This document shows positions 11,396 to 22,945 of a stretch of 64,000 nucleotides of DNA, piece after piece. This DNA comes from Schistosoma mansoni. Its lineage: Eukaryota; Platyhelminthes; Trematoda; Strigeidida; Schistosomatidae. Made by a program: the position numbers and the translations under genes. How positions within the stretch are numbered: the stretch's first letter is position 1; every line of letters begins with the position of its first letter. The notes below the pieces were generated by a model. It did not search any database and had not been told where the DNA came from. It saw only the letters and a program-made list of their open reading frames with translations. The stretch covers positions 18,777,705 through 18,841,704 of the forward strand of contig NC_031497.1 of NCBI RefSeq assembly GCF_000237925.1, written 5' to 3'.

Positions 11396-13826
11396 TGACT
11401 GTTCACTACGAATACTTACTCGACAAAATAATGAGTATACACTCTTTATTGTATTCATAGTCTTTATTTAGGTTGTAAAACAAAACTGCCAATAATCTTT
11501 ATCTTTTATTCATAATTTTCTAGTTAATAACAATTTGCGATGGAAACGGATTATGAATTTTGGAAATATCTATTGTTCAAAACACTTCAGTAAATGAAAT
11601 AAGTGTTTCATAGTTTATTTGATTTCCAGTTGTATTTTTCCCTTTCTTTTCATTTTTCAACAATCAATTTCCAATAATTTTATGATCATTCAGTTTTTGT
11701 TCCTTTTTACTTTTGAGAAATCAGCATTGTACACCGAGACAAATATTTAAGAGCGATTAATTTATATCATACACCAGCTGGTTATTTAACATCTTATCAA
11801 ACTCAATGGTCATTTATTAGATTGAAAATATTCAGGTATGATTAAAAGGGAGATAATTTCCTGTTCTCTTCTATTTCTTCATTCTCACTAACAAGTTTTG
11901 TTTAATAAAAAGTATTCGTTGGTATATATTGCCTGGTCTAATTGCCAAGCATTCAGTTTAGTTTTAGCTAATCTCATTACCGTCTACTTCGTGTAGAGGT
12001 GTATGTGTTGTTCAATCATTCTACAGTCGATGAATTAATCTATCATGGATGACAATATATGTGACCAGTCATTAGGAACCATTAGGAACAAGTTGCAAAT
12101 GTATGCATAGAGGGATTTTCACACACGAAGCCTTCAAAATGGATCTTACATTAACACTGTATTGTGTGATCACTTGTTGAATTGCGTGTACGCTCAAGTG
12201 AGTTTGGTGTTCAATTTATCCAATGTAGTGTCACTCTCACTTGTTAAGATTTATTTTATAAGTGGTGTTGGATTTATCTTCTTTCACTGTTGTATCTATC
12301 ATTCAGTTGGAGTAAATCTGTTGGTTTGTGACTGGCAGTGATTTAGAAGGGTCTCGAAATTCAAGTGCTGATTTCCGAAATATACATATATGAACTGTTC
12401 ACGGCTTTCGATCACGATGTCATATCCTGTCTAGTAACTGCTGTTCATGGGACTGGCTTTTCTCCAGTAACATTAGGTCGTTTCTTATTCTTGATTTGTA
12501 CCCATTCATAAACTTTCATTGGAGTAGCAGCCACAGTCGCATTACAAACATATTGGTATCCTGGATGATTGTCGATGACTTGGGTAGTCATAATTTTGTT
12601 TTTCCTGTTGGAAACAGACCGAAACTCGCAATTAGGTTCTCTAGGTGTTTCCTGACCTCTGCTATTTGGAAGGAAAGGGGCAGAAAAAATTCCTTTCTTC
12701 AGCTTCGATTTCTAACACACCTCTTCATAAGCCGAACTTCTTCCTTTGGCCCATATAGGTCAACTGACTTTAAACTTACTCAAACTAATTTTACATCAAT
12801 TAGTGTATCGACTGAGGCAACATCGTTTGATGTATCCCGATTACGCTTGCTAATGTTTCTTTTAGTAACATTCACCATCTTAATGATTTCGGATAGCAAG
12901 CTGTTCACGTTCAAACAGCACTGGTGATATAACCACACTCAGCAATGTTTGTTAAAACGTTTGACAACTTCAGGCGTTAGATCTGTTCGAACTTCGTGGT
13001 ATCATCCTTTGGACTCACCTCATGGCATGAAAATTCAGCAGGGCAACGGCAGTGTGAGCGTCGGCGATTGCTTTTTTTGCACCGTCCAGAAGTTTTTAGA
13101 AGAAAACAGATACAAACAATACACAGAGACAGGAACAAATGATGACCAGAAAGAGTTAAAAACTATAAATTGTTAGGATCAAAAGTACAAACAATTACAA
13201 GAAGAACCAATGTACACAAAAGTGCCGATGACAAATTACTTTCTAATAGAAACGATACTATTGATGAAAAATTTAACCGAAATAAACCCAATTAAGTTGA
13301 AAAATAGTTTTGATGCGTAATTGGCGATCAAAACGACGAAATTATTTCAGTGAGGAAAAATATCACTGTCCTTTTTAGATAACTAGCGCAGTCTCAAGTG
13401 GTAAATTCTCTAGTTGGTTTTTACATACAAAAAGTTTGTAAACGTTAGGAAAAGGGTGAAAGAGTCTTTAATCTCAGATATATATTTAATTTGAGATCTT
13501 GTTTCAGCGAGTAGTATATTTAGGCGTTATGTTCGAAAAGTTAGCATGTAACGTACTCAAGGCGTTACTCTACCAACTCCTAGTTTAAGTACCAAACTGT
13601 TTCACGCTCTCTTATGTATTATTTTTAATTTTTGTCCATTACTCTCATCGCTAGTTGTAAGTACACTTCATTTGCTTATCTAGTCGTCGACTTTTATTTC
13701 CTCTTGTTCTTTTCTCTACCAGATCTGATTATCGATAATCCAACCTACTGCTCCCCATACTCCTCTATCACACAAGATACTTTCAGGCTGGACAAAAACC
13801 TTACAAAAGCTAAACACTAAAATCAT
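11396..13826. other. Intergenic DNA with possible decayed retroelement sequence, antisense
   Basis: From 11396 to about 12300 I see nothing. From about 12300 to 13150 both strands are unusually open (plus frame 12496-12927), and the minus strand carries short peptide stretches such as SEIIKMVNVTKRNISKRNRDTS. This looks like a worn retroelement or gene fragment, possibly the ORF1 region of the neighbouring CR1 element, which has the same orientation. That assignment is a guess. The TSR2 promoter must lie in the last few hundred bases. Confidence 0.3.
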
Positions 13827-14255
13827 ATGGACTTGTTTAATTTGTATACAAAAAAGATTTTGGATTCATGGACAGCTTTGCGCCTTGGTCTAAATCAGGA
13901 GTCTGGAGGCCCAAATACACAACAGAAAGTTGGATTATTGTATGAACATCTGCCTCAGGTTATTTTGAAGTCCAAACATGAGGATGAAATAAGCGACTTT
14001 CTGGAAGATTATTTAGATGATGAACTAAATATTATTTGTGAAGACAACTCTCATGAAGAAGTTGCACGTCTAATATACGAAGGACTTCTTCTTTTTAGAA
14101 ATAAAAACACTCACGAACTTCAGGATAAAATAGACAAGCTAACAACTGGTTGTAATCTTAATCAGTGTTTACCTCAAGACCAAACGACTGATGCTGACGA
14201 TTTGACCTGCAGTGAATCAGATTCAGGAAGTGAAGAAGATATTGACATGGAGTAA
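13827..14255 (+). CDS. TSR2: TSR2-like pre-rRNA processing factor
   Basis: A complete 142-codon single exon runs from ATG to TAA. Three features match the TSR2 (WGG-repeat) family: an N-terminal helix with a conserved Trp (LDSWTAL, residues 12-18), a Gly-Gly turn (ESGGPNTQQK, 25-34) and the DEISDFLEDYLDDELN..CEDNS segment (53-75). Family members also end in an acidic tail, and residues 121-142 here are rich in Asp, Glu and Ser (CSESDSGSEEDIDME). TSR2 is a chaperone for ribosomal protein eS26 and is needed for 20S pre-rRNA maturation in the small ribosomal subunit. The length is slightly below that of human TSR2 because the tail is shorter. There is no splice signal inside the frame. Candidate AATAAA-like signals follow within 130 bases (an ATTAAA at about 14340). 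The nearest gene, MRPL44, is on the opposite strand. Confidence 0.87.
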   Translation: MDLFNLYTKKILDSWTALRLGLNQESGGPNTQQKVGLLYEHLPQVILKSKHEDEISDFLEDYLDDELNIICEDNSHEEVARLIYEGLLLFRNKNTHELQDKIDKLTTGCNLNQCLPQDQTTDADDLTCSESDSGSEEDIDME

Positions 14256-14639
14256 AAGTTTTCTTTTTAAAATGTATAATATTTCCTTGTAAATATTAGT
14301 TAATTTTAATAATGCTATACCTTTTCTCTTACCTGCTATTATTAAACGTGTATAAATTACAAGTCCCAAAATTGTTAAATGCAGTTATTCAGCAGTTAAC
14401 GTAATAAACGAGTTAGGTTTGGGTAGAGAACTCTATTGACAAGAAAAGTAGACTTGCCAGAGGTTCTTATTGTAGCCTATGGGATCCATGGCTAGTGGAT
14501 AAAGAGGCGATAACCAAAACTTGTCCGTTTAGCTACATCTTTCTCGACAGTGTATTGTTGACGCGGATTTTCTTCCGTCTTTCGCGGCACAGTTATCGTT
14601 GCTTCACTGTTTTTTGCTCATAAGAAATGCCATGCACAT

Positions 14640-15094
14640 GCTCTCATAGCCACGCGAATATAAAGCCTCTGCCAGAGAAGTCCTACTCACTGCCTTCTCG
14701 TGGCGGGTGTGTTGTTTACGAAATTGAGGGGACGAAAAGCGAATGTCCGGCGCTTTAACCTTGTTGGTGGACACGGAAAGTCCACCTAAAGGAGTTGGAA
14801 AACCCTGATTCCAAATCAATGGTGCACATGGGCTCCAGTATCCTGAAGGAACAAATGGCGTACGAATCAATCGTTGGTCACCGGCTACCATGGGAATGCA
14901 TCTCCTCACGATGCTCCACTGCCTTGTGGATCAGATCTTTCGGTCAAAGGCTCCGGGTGTGGCCCCCTAAGAAAACCACCTGCTTCAGTTTGGGCACCTG
15001 GGCAGTATCACAGCCCTCAAGCAAATCGAATGAGATTTGTGAGGCGCATATATATCTGGTGCTTCCTTGTACCAATATTTATGTGTTTAAATAA
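14640..15094 (+). repeat. (TAA)-tailed interspersed repeat, copy 1
   Basis: This is homologous to 49860-50318 (diverged) over its whole length and, from 14820 to 15094, to the reverse complement of 18373-18653 with no difference seen apart from the tail. It contains GGTGTGGCCCCCTAAGAAAA and ends with ACCAATATTTATGTGTTTAAATAA. A defined 3' end in AATAA/TAA units plus variable 5' ends is what target-primed reverse transcription leaves behind. It may be the 5' leader plus tail of a non-autonomous element driven by an RTE-type enzyme, but no reverse transcriptase is encoded. Confidence 0.75.
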
Positions 15095-16782
15095 GATAAT
15101 GCACATAGTCCCACAATCTTCCCCATTATTTATTTACGACAAATGTGTTGTTTGGTCTTATTTCCAAACAACGATTCCTGCTCCTGCACGATGAGCCCCG
15201 TTTGCATGCTACTCTCTACGCATCACAAGCTACTTAGCGAGTTATCTTTACAACTTCTGTTTCGAACTAATCTCGGGATAACAAAATACTTCTGGTTTTG
15301 TATTCAGGGTGTTAACAGCATATTTTTCAATGCTTCTAGTTACCCCTAAATTGCTAGAAACAACATAGTTCCGACCCCAGACAATCACATCTCAAAACAA
15401 GAAGATATACGAAGACAGCTGTGAGGAGCTTTGCCATAAGATAAATGAGTAAGCGATCATAAGTGTCCAAAATTTGAAAAGGATAGGATTTGACCTATCA
15501 CTATCGGTTCTTGGTCTATTTTCTAGTCTCCACAGGTTATTCTAAATACAGAGAGATTTATGGAGCTTTCTATGACCCACGTAGCACAATCCAGCTACTT
15601 CAGTCACTGAACTCTCACTAGTTCATGAGCCGATTTTACCTAGTAACCACTTGTGTCAAAGTTACATACCTGTTTCCGTCTTTCGTGAGGTATTCGTCGA
15701 AGACATCTCTGCCTAAGTACTACCAGTGTCGCCATTCTTCTACCTCTAAAGACCACATTTCTCAGCCATAACGAGCCGCTCCGCAACACTTCCGTCCTTT
15801 GGTAGGTAGACGAATATTTGGTTTGCGCCGCAGGTGCCGTGTATAGGAGCATTCCTACTCAAACCTAGACTTCATCAGCCAACAGTTTATCTTCCTCTAC
15901 GAAGCTCTTAAGTTGAATGAAACAACAGCCGATGCTCTTGAATAATTCACTCCATAGTTACAGCAAATAACAACCTAGAATAGTCCCAAAGCAACATTTC
16001 GCATCTGAAGGGATACTCAAAACATTTATCGTTAAATACTTTCAAAAGGTTATATCTCTTAGTACTTTCACAAAACAGCCTTACAGAAAAACATTGATTA
16101 TTATTAACCAATCGAGAGAAGGTACATTGACCAGGGACAAAGGTTGTCACGTCTTATGTCTGGACGTCCCTTAACACAGAAGGGACTATCTCGTTACTCC
16201 ATGCTTTTTATCTGGTGTTTGTTTCCCACACAGTCCATTGAAACATTTCAAATGATATAATACAACTACTTGGATGTGCCACTGATAGCTATTTTCGCAG
16301 TTTTTCCTCATTGACTCTTGACCTAAGCCAGTTGGCGGAAAGGTAGGACTCTGGTGGTCTTTCAATGTTTTCAACAGCCAAATAGTTAAAAATAGAACAT
16401 TCTTAGCTCATTCGTATAGTGCTCAAGGCAGCCAATCCGAATCTTCGTTCTGTCTACTTCGGTTTGAGTAGCGGAGTATTAACCCTAGACATCTTTAAAA
16501 AAGCAATAAAGACATTTTAAAATGTCCCCGATGTTAATCATTATTGTATTACAAATATCCCTTGTAAAACATCGTGCTTTTGTTCCAGGATAAATTTAAA
16601 GTACGCTCTATTTATCTACTCAACTGAGATTTAAAGCGTTTAGTCCAGACATGAATGTATGTAATATATGTTCATGCTAACACACAATGATCAACACCTC
16701 GGATTAATAAGCAGTATATTGATGCATTTATCATCAAACCAAATTATTATATATGTACAAGTATACAATCCTCAAACGGGAA
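15095..16782. other. Intergenic DNA between TSR2 and MRPL44 (3' side of both)
   Basis: This separates two convergent genes. No coding exon, repeat or RNA gene is recognised. Short frames at 15143-15349 and 15640-15852 have no family features. Confidence 0.4.
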
Positions 16783-19700
16783 TTATTTGCATAGTTTAGC
16801 ATGATTAGCTGCTAATTCCAAATAGTAATTAAGTGAAATATTTGGTTGAGAAAACTTTTCAAGGTCCAAAACGTCCAAGTTTCCATGCAATGGAATAGAT
16901 GGACGATCATCTGTTAGTTTGAAGAAGTTCTTTATTGATTGTCGTAATGCTTCCTCTTCTGCAATTAGTATCGATTCACCAGGAGCTTCAGTGATTGAAA
17001 TAAAAATAGACAAATTATTATTATTATAAAACAGGTCGAGGTATAAACTTGTCACTGCTTTAAAAATTTAAAGTGTTTGCTTTCTCTCTAGTTGTGCGTA
17101 TAAAAATGAAATCTCAAAATTCACTGGGTTCAATTGATAATAAATTTCATGGACTACTTCTTATAATCACAAACATCAATCTTAACAATTTGTTCATAAC
17201 ACCACACAAAGAATAACCGACTCGATTGTTATTTATCTCAAGTAACAGAATAAGAACAAGCCATATATCATAAAATGTATAATTGGTTTTAACAATATAT
17301 CGTCAGGTGTTGCTCACCCACAATTATATGGTCAGTATAAATCATTCGTGAAGTAAAAACGACTTTGAGGCAACATGTTCATTAGAACTAGTGATGGTAC
17401 AATTTTAATTGCGCAAATCTAAATAAACGGAACACGGTTCCTAGCTGGGACCTATTGATTAAACACTCAATGATTCTTAACTATTAATTCATTACTCCAT
17501 TACTTCCTCGTTACCCTTAAACAATGTGCACTTATAAAGAGCTTACTAAATATCAGTAAACAGTTTTTAAAACTAACATTAAAACAACTTAGTTTAATCT
17601 TTGATATCTTCCCTAACCAGCATTAATACCATTAACATCATGTATACCACATCTAAATCAATGTAGGTACACAATCTGTCATTGACTTTCTTGTCTAAAA
17701 CTCCTTGTATATCTAGAGTAGTGCCCAGTTAATAGTTAGACCGCAAATCTTACTACAGTACTGGTGGATAACTACCAAAATTATTGTTAATCTTATTCTT
17801 CAACTTGGTTTTCTGTTCTAGTGGTTAAGGTGTATGATTTACTAGCCTGACTTTTACAAGAACTAATAACCAGGTCTAAATACACTTCCTTTGATTGTAG
17901 TCACATAAGCAACTCAACAAATAAGTCAGTGGATGGACACGCTGCGGTTTCCATGAGTATAGATTAATAGCCAATTCATGACTTCCCCACATAGTCTTAT
18001 GAAAACTCAAAATCCCAAACAATTGGTACAGGCTAAATTCCTGATGACTATTTGTCTATTATAGTATGAGTTATTTCTTGAATAACAAATATTCAGTTGT
18101 ACATCATTTTGGGTTACATAAATCCATCATAAAAATCCTAACGTACAACACCGTGTATGTGTTAAATATTAAGAATATGCTGTTTACCTTCTCCAACGAG
18201 TTGACAATCACTGTATATACCAACCTCAAAACAGGCTAGCACAGTGTTCATACTTGACTGGTAAAGTAATCTGTAAAAAAGTGACCAAATAAATAGTCTA
18301 TTACATTCATATTTACCAATTAATTATACATTAGTATTGTGTCTACATATGATTAGAAATATATCATGAATTATTTATTTATTTAAACACATAAATATTG
18401 GTACAAGGAAGCACCAGATATATATGCGCCTCACAAATCTCATTCGATTTGCTTGAGGGCTGTGATACTGCCCAGGTGCCCAAACTGAAGCAGGTGGTTT
18501 TCTTAGGGGGCCACACCCGGAGCCTTTGACCGAAAGATCTGATCCACAAGGCAGTGGAGCATCGTGAGGAGATGCATTCCCATGGTAGCCGGTGACCAAC
18601 GATTGATTCGTACGCCATTTGTTCCTTCAGGATACTGGAGCCCATGTGCACCAATCATGAATTAAAACAATGTTCAATCAATCTCTTCAGTGTGCTTCTA
18701 TACTTGTAAATTGAGCTATTTTCAAACAAAATCGGAATTTCCTATTTCAAGAGGCGAGATTGTGACTAATCAACAAAATGTTTCAAAGAAAGGAAATTAC
18801 GCAGCAATGCTCTTAGTATTTTTTCAAACTCATTTGAATTATTTTCCAAAATAAATAATTTATTATTTTAGACTAGACAAGCTTAAACAAATTAAGAGTA
18901 AATCGCAATCTTCAGAAGCCTTGTGTTCTATAAAGTGTATAGTCTAATGGTAGTCTTTTTTTATCTCTCTAGATGTTTACTATCAAACCATTCAGTTTAA
19001 ACAATTAGGTAATTCCAAAAGCCTTTTCCTGAGCACACAAATCTTCATCAAAAATAAGTACGAATAGGATAGAATTTGATTAATCCGACTTGAAATCAGT
19101 CACAATACTCTAGATGTATTCAATTCTTTAAATTATCTTTTTTTGGATCTTGAAAATCTCTAATATCCCGCACTTTTTTCTCTTTATTTTATTCCTTCAT
19201 TTCTGAACCATGTTCTCAATGTTTACTTTCTGATTACCATTGGTACGACTATATTATTTTGACTACTCAATAAGCCATTCACATTTTGTAAATTTTACTT
19301 TACAGTGTTGATATGATGTGACGACTTTAGTTGTTAAATATTGATGTCAAGTCCTATATTGATTTTTATTGATTAGATAATAAAATCAAATTCAAATTTT
19401 TATCCGTAAAACAAACGTTTTAACACGCAGTTTCATAAACAGAGGAATTTTGAATGTATTTTTGCGTGTTATCTTTTTGCCCAAAAAGTTAAAAATGAAG
19501 GGGCAAGTTTTCGAAAAACATTATTTTAAATTAGTGCATACCAATTACCTGGTTTCAGGTGGGCCACGTCCTTCAGATTGAAGTATTCCCTGTAGAAGAG
19601 GCAATGGGTTAGGAATCGAAATCAATTCCGTCAAATCTATATCTGAAAGTCTTGTCAGTATGAAGTCCCGAATAAACAAATGTGCTTTCTCCATCTAAGT

Positions 19701-19817
19701 TATAATAATAAAATAATTATTAGAACATTATTTTTGTGGACATATTCTATAGATTATAATACACTTCGATTGTTAATCAAACAACATAAACCCATTACTA
19801 AAACCGAAATTTGTCAA

Positions 19818-19856
<39 letters not shown>

Positions 19857-22800
19857 TGGGATATCATAAACATCAATGTAACTAACTGCTAAGTGATGAT
19901 TTATTTATAAATAAAATTCATCACGTCCCATAGTGCGGAGTTACAACTGTCTGAGTCAATAAAGGGAAAAAACTGTTGAGTATATAAAAAAGGGTAAGTT
20001 CTATTAGCTTTTAGTAAGACTGTTGTTGCCTAGCATGATCATCTAGTTTGAAGTCGACAAGTGGAGAAGTATGTGCTAGAAATAAAGCATATTTAGATTT
20101 TTAACCATCTCTAGGGAAAGTATGAAGCTTTGACATTTTAAATATACACAAACAGGTAACTAAAATAAAACTAGGTCCAACTTCTTTTGATGAACTTTTC
20201 AAGTGTTTGACATGATATTGATAACAATAGTAATCGCATTTTATCATTTTGCTTAGGGCTACTCTTCATTTCTCTATTGAAAAACCTCAATTAAACAAAG
20301 CTGTAGTATTAAATTGATTACCATCTGAAGACTAAATGTTTTATTTCAATGTTAAAAATTTAATTTATAGATGCTCATTTGGAACTTTTAATCATTTTTG
20401 TAAAAATCCCAAACATCTGTGAATATTCATAAAGTTATGAAATAATGGTTTATAAGAATTGGCTTTTAACCAATAAGTTAATGAATACAAACAGAATCTC
20501 GTGCACAAATGTACCGGTTCAAAATTGTTAAACTTCATAACAACATGGAAGCAGTAAAATGAACAAGACCAACATGATTGGAAGACCAATAGATAAATTG
20601 CTGATTTATTTCGACTGAATAACCCTCATCCATGAAGTTTAAATAGCTTATATAAACAATCACTGACTCAAGATTAGACTTATACATCTTTACCCGTACA
20701 CCACTTTGCATCACATTTTACAGTAAACAGTGAGTTGGTAACAAATAACCCTGCAACATGAATTATACAAAATCCATGATCTTAAAGATCAATTTAACTT
20801 ACCTGTTGAGAGCTATAAGCCTAAACTATATAATTTGTTAGATAAACTAACAGCGTTTTAATTTTAAACATGAGTTTAGATGTAAATACAGGCTTGCTTT
20901 GTATTTACTTTCAGCTATCCAATCAAGTGAACAAATAAATTTCATTACTAACTCTAATTTTAATGAAGTTCTTATAAAAATGATTAAATCAAACATGGAT
21001 GAATATTAGTCATATTAGGAGAAATGAGGCACGTTTTTTTGAATACATTCACCTTGTCTTTTGCTAAAGCACCGACTAAAGCCATAAGTGCATGAGCTAA
21101 AACATCCAGATTCGGTGGAGCTGATATAATTTTATTGCTTGAATAATCTACTTGATCACTGTATAGTACTATATCTTTAATTCCTAAATGAGCGGCTATA
21201 AAAGCAAGCTCAGAAGGTGACTTCAAGTATTGAACGATAGTCATAATCCACTCTTCAGGGAATTGAGGATAAACTGATCGCAAGAAGGGATATAAAAAAT
21301 TTTCCGAGACAGAAAATCCTACAAAGTAATAAAAAACATACAGAGCATACAAATTAACTAAAGCTTATGAGTTCTAGTAGATATTTAACATAAACCACTA
21401 TACAATGATATATTCGATATGAACTAGATGAATATCAACCATACATTGTATAAAACTACATTACAATGAATTACTTAAAAGTAAATAGAAACCCCTGGTT
21501 GTTGGGAAACTTTATGGTTCCTGCAGTCAGTTACGTGCAATAATATACACATGTAAGAGAAGACAATAAAATACGACTGCTACGACATATGTAGATCAAC
21601 TAGATGATAATTTGTGACCAGTTTCCGATCCGAACTGATCAACCTATGAGAAACATCTGCACAACGGAGTTTTGTCGTTTCACATATCAAGTACTAAAAT
21701 ATAGATTCATGGAAATCTAAACATTAGTTAATGAAGTAGATTTTGGATTGTATGAAGGGCTACTAAGCATTTATATAAGCAACATAACTTTATTGCCTTA
21801 ATCATAGGACATAGGATTTTTAAACTAAGAGCATAAACTATGCAGACAAATTCTCCATAAACAGATATTTAGACAGAAATTACACCATAAATGATATAAG
21901 TGAGCAAAATACAAACTCTTTTCTCCCATGCTAATCACTTTAAGCTGTTTTATAAAACAGACGTTTGCCATGCAACACCTCTTTTAAATACATAGTTAGG
22001 CTGATAACATCAGTGTATGCAACAGAACAAACACAAATTTTCTGTCGCTACTGTCGCTGCTTTATGAAGTCAAAACACTTGTGAAATCACGTGATCTGCG
22101 CATCTTAGATATACCAACAAGCAAACGAAAAACTACGTAAATACAGCTACTATAGTTGGTGAACTTAACAGACCAAATACAAGGCTAAAAATAGATGTTT
22201 TGGCTACATGATGCATTACTCAGTCTCACATGTATTCGGCATAACAAAACACTTGTTTGACACTGAAGTTGGTAGCTGAGACGTATAAGGTGTTAATATT
22301 CACTATTTGTCAGACAGATGTTGTTAACGGTTGAAACTCACTATCCATAAACAGTATCACCTTTTTATCCAAACTTAATGAAGCTGATATTAGTTAGCGG
22401 ATAAGCTTAAGTCCTTTAACAAGTCAAACATTTCTACGGATGAATCGTAATTAGCAACTTCTTACCTAGAGCAGCGAGTTCCGAGTTATCTTGAATTATT
22501 TTACTGTCTGATTCGGCCTTTTTTACAGACCAAAAGGAAGAGTACGATCTATGATTCAATAAACGGTATGATTTTCAATTCAGTAACTACCGATCTGTCA
22601 GAACGACCTCAATAAGGTCTTTTTCTAATTTTTCACCAATTCTGGACAAAAACGCAGATAGTTCGGAATCACGATTCCAACACAGCCAATCTTTTCTCGG
22701 TCGATAAATCTCTGGACCTTGAGCAAGTCTTCTGTCATACAAGTCTTTCAAATATGGACGAATAAACCTAGGTCTTCTGCCATGGCGCACACCTAATATT

Positions 22801-22869
22801 AAAATTAAAGATGAATAACTACAACATACAAGATATCAGTACGGGAGAGAGGGTAAATAGACGTGACAT
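16783..22869 (-). CDS. MRPL44: Mitochondrial ribosomal protein L44 (mL44), seven exons
   Basis: Exons, minus strand 5' to 3': 22869-22830, 22792-22591, 22548-22466, 21318-21053, 19694-19549, 18270-18188, 16985-16783. All introns are GT-AG, every phase joins correctly, and the total is 1023 nt (340 residues plus stop), close to human MRPL44 (332). Exon 1 encodes a short targeting-like peptide (MSRLFTLSPVLISC). Exons 2-4 match the RNase III-like fold: KDWLCWNRDSELSAF, the NSELAALG|GFSVSENF join, and a middle segment ending APPNLDVLAHALMALVGAL. Exon 5 carries AHLFIRDFILTRLSDIDL. The last two exons give the double-stranded-RNA-binding domain (EVGIYSDCQLVGE|APGESILIAEEEALRQSI). mL44 is a structural protein near the mitoribosome exit tunnel; it derives from an RNase III but is not expected to cleave RNA. 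The first two introns are 37 and 42 nt, the other four 1.1-1.4 kb. A CR1 copy ends 77 bp upstream of the ATG. Confidence 0.93.
18373..18653 (-). mobile_element. 5'-truncated (TAA)-tailed repeat inserted in an MRPL44 intron
   Basis: On the minus strand this 281-bp insertion starts at TGGTGCACATGGG and ends in TTTAAATAAATAAATAA. It is flanked by an exact 10-bp TSD, ATCATGAATT (18363-18372 and 18654-18663, plus-strand reading). Its body shows no difference that I found from 14820-15094. It sits in the intron between MRPL44 exons 5 and 6, in the sense orientation of the gene. The TSD plus 5' truncation make this a bona fide retrotransposition product. Confidence 0.85.
19822..19849. repeat. (TA)n microsatellite
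   Basis: Uninterrupted TA dinucleotides lie inside the intron between MRPL44 exons 4 and 5. Confidence 0.95.
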
Positions 22870-22945
22870 TAAAAGCAACGCACTATGACCTTCGATTTGA
22901 AATATAACCGTGACAAAATCTCATGATGAGTTCAAATGGTTTAAA

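Noticed and set aside
12496-12927. 143-codon plus-strand frame
   Set aside because: No domain, and composition typical of the antisense of a degraded element. The opposite strand looks more retroelement-like.
14874-15194. 106-codon frame also present in reverse at 18375-18599, suggesting a conserved small gene
   Set aside because: It is the (TAA)-tailed repeat. The two copies match because one is a recent insertion, and copy 3 at 49.9 kb does not keep the frame.
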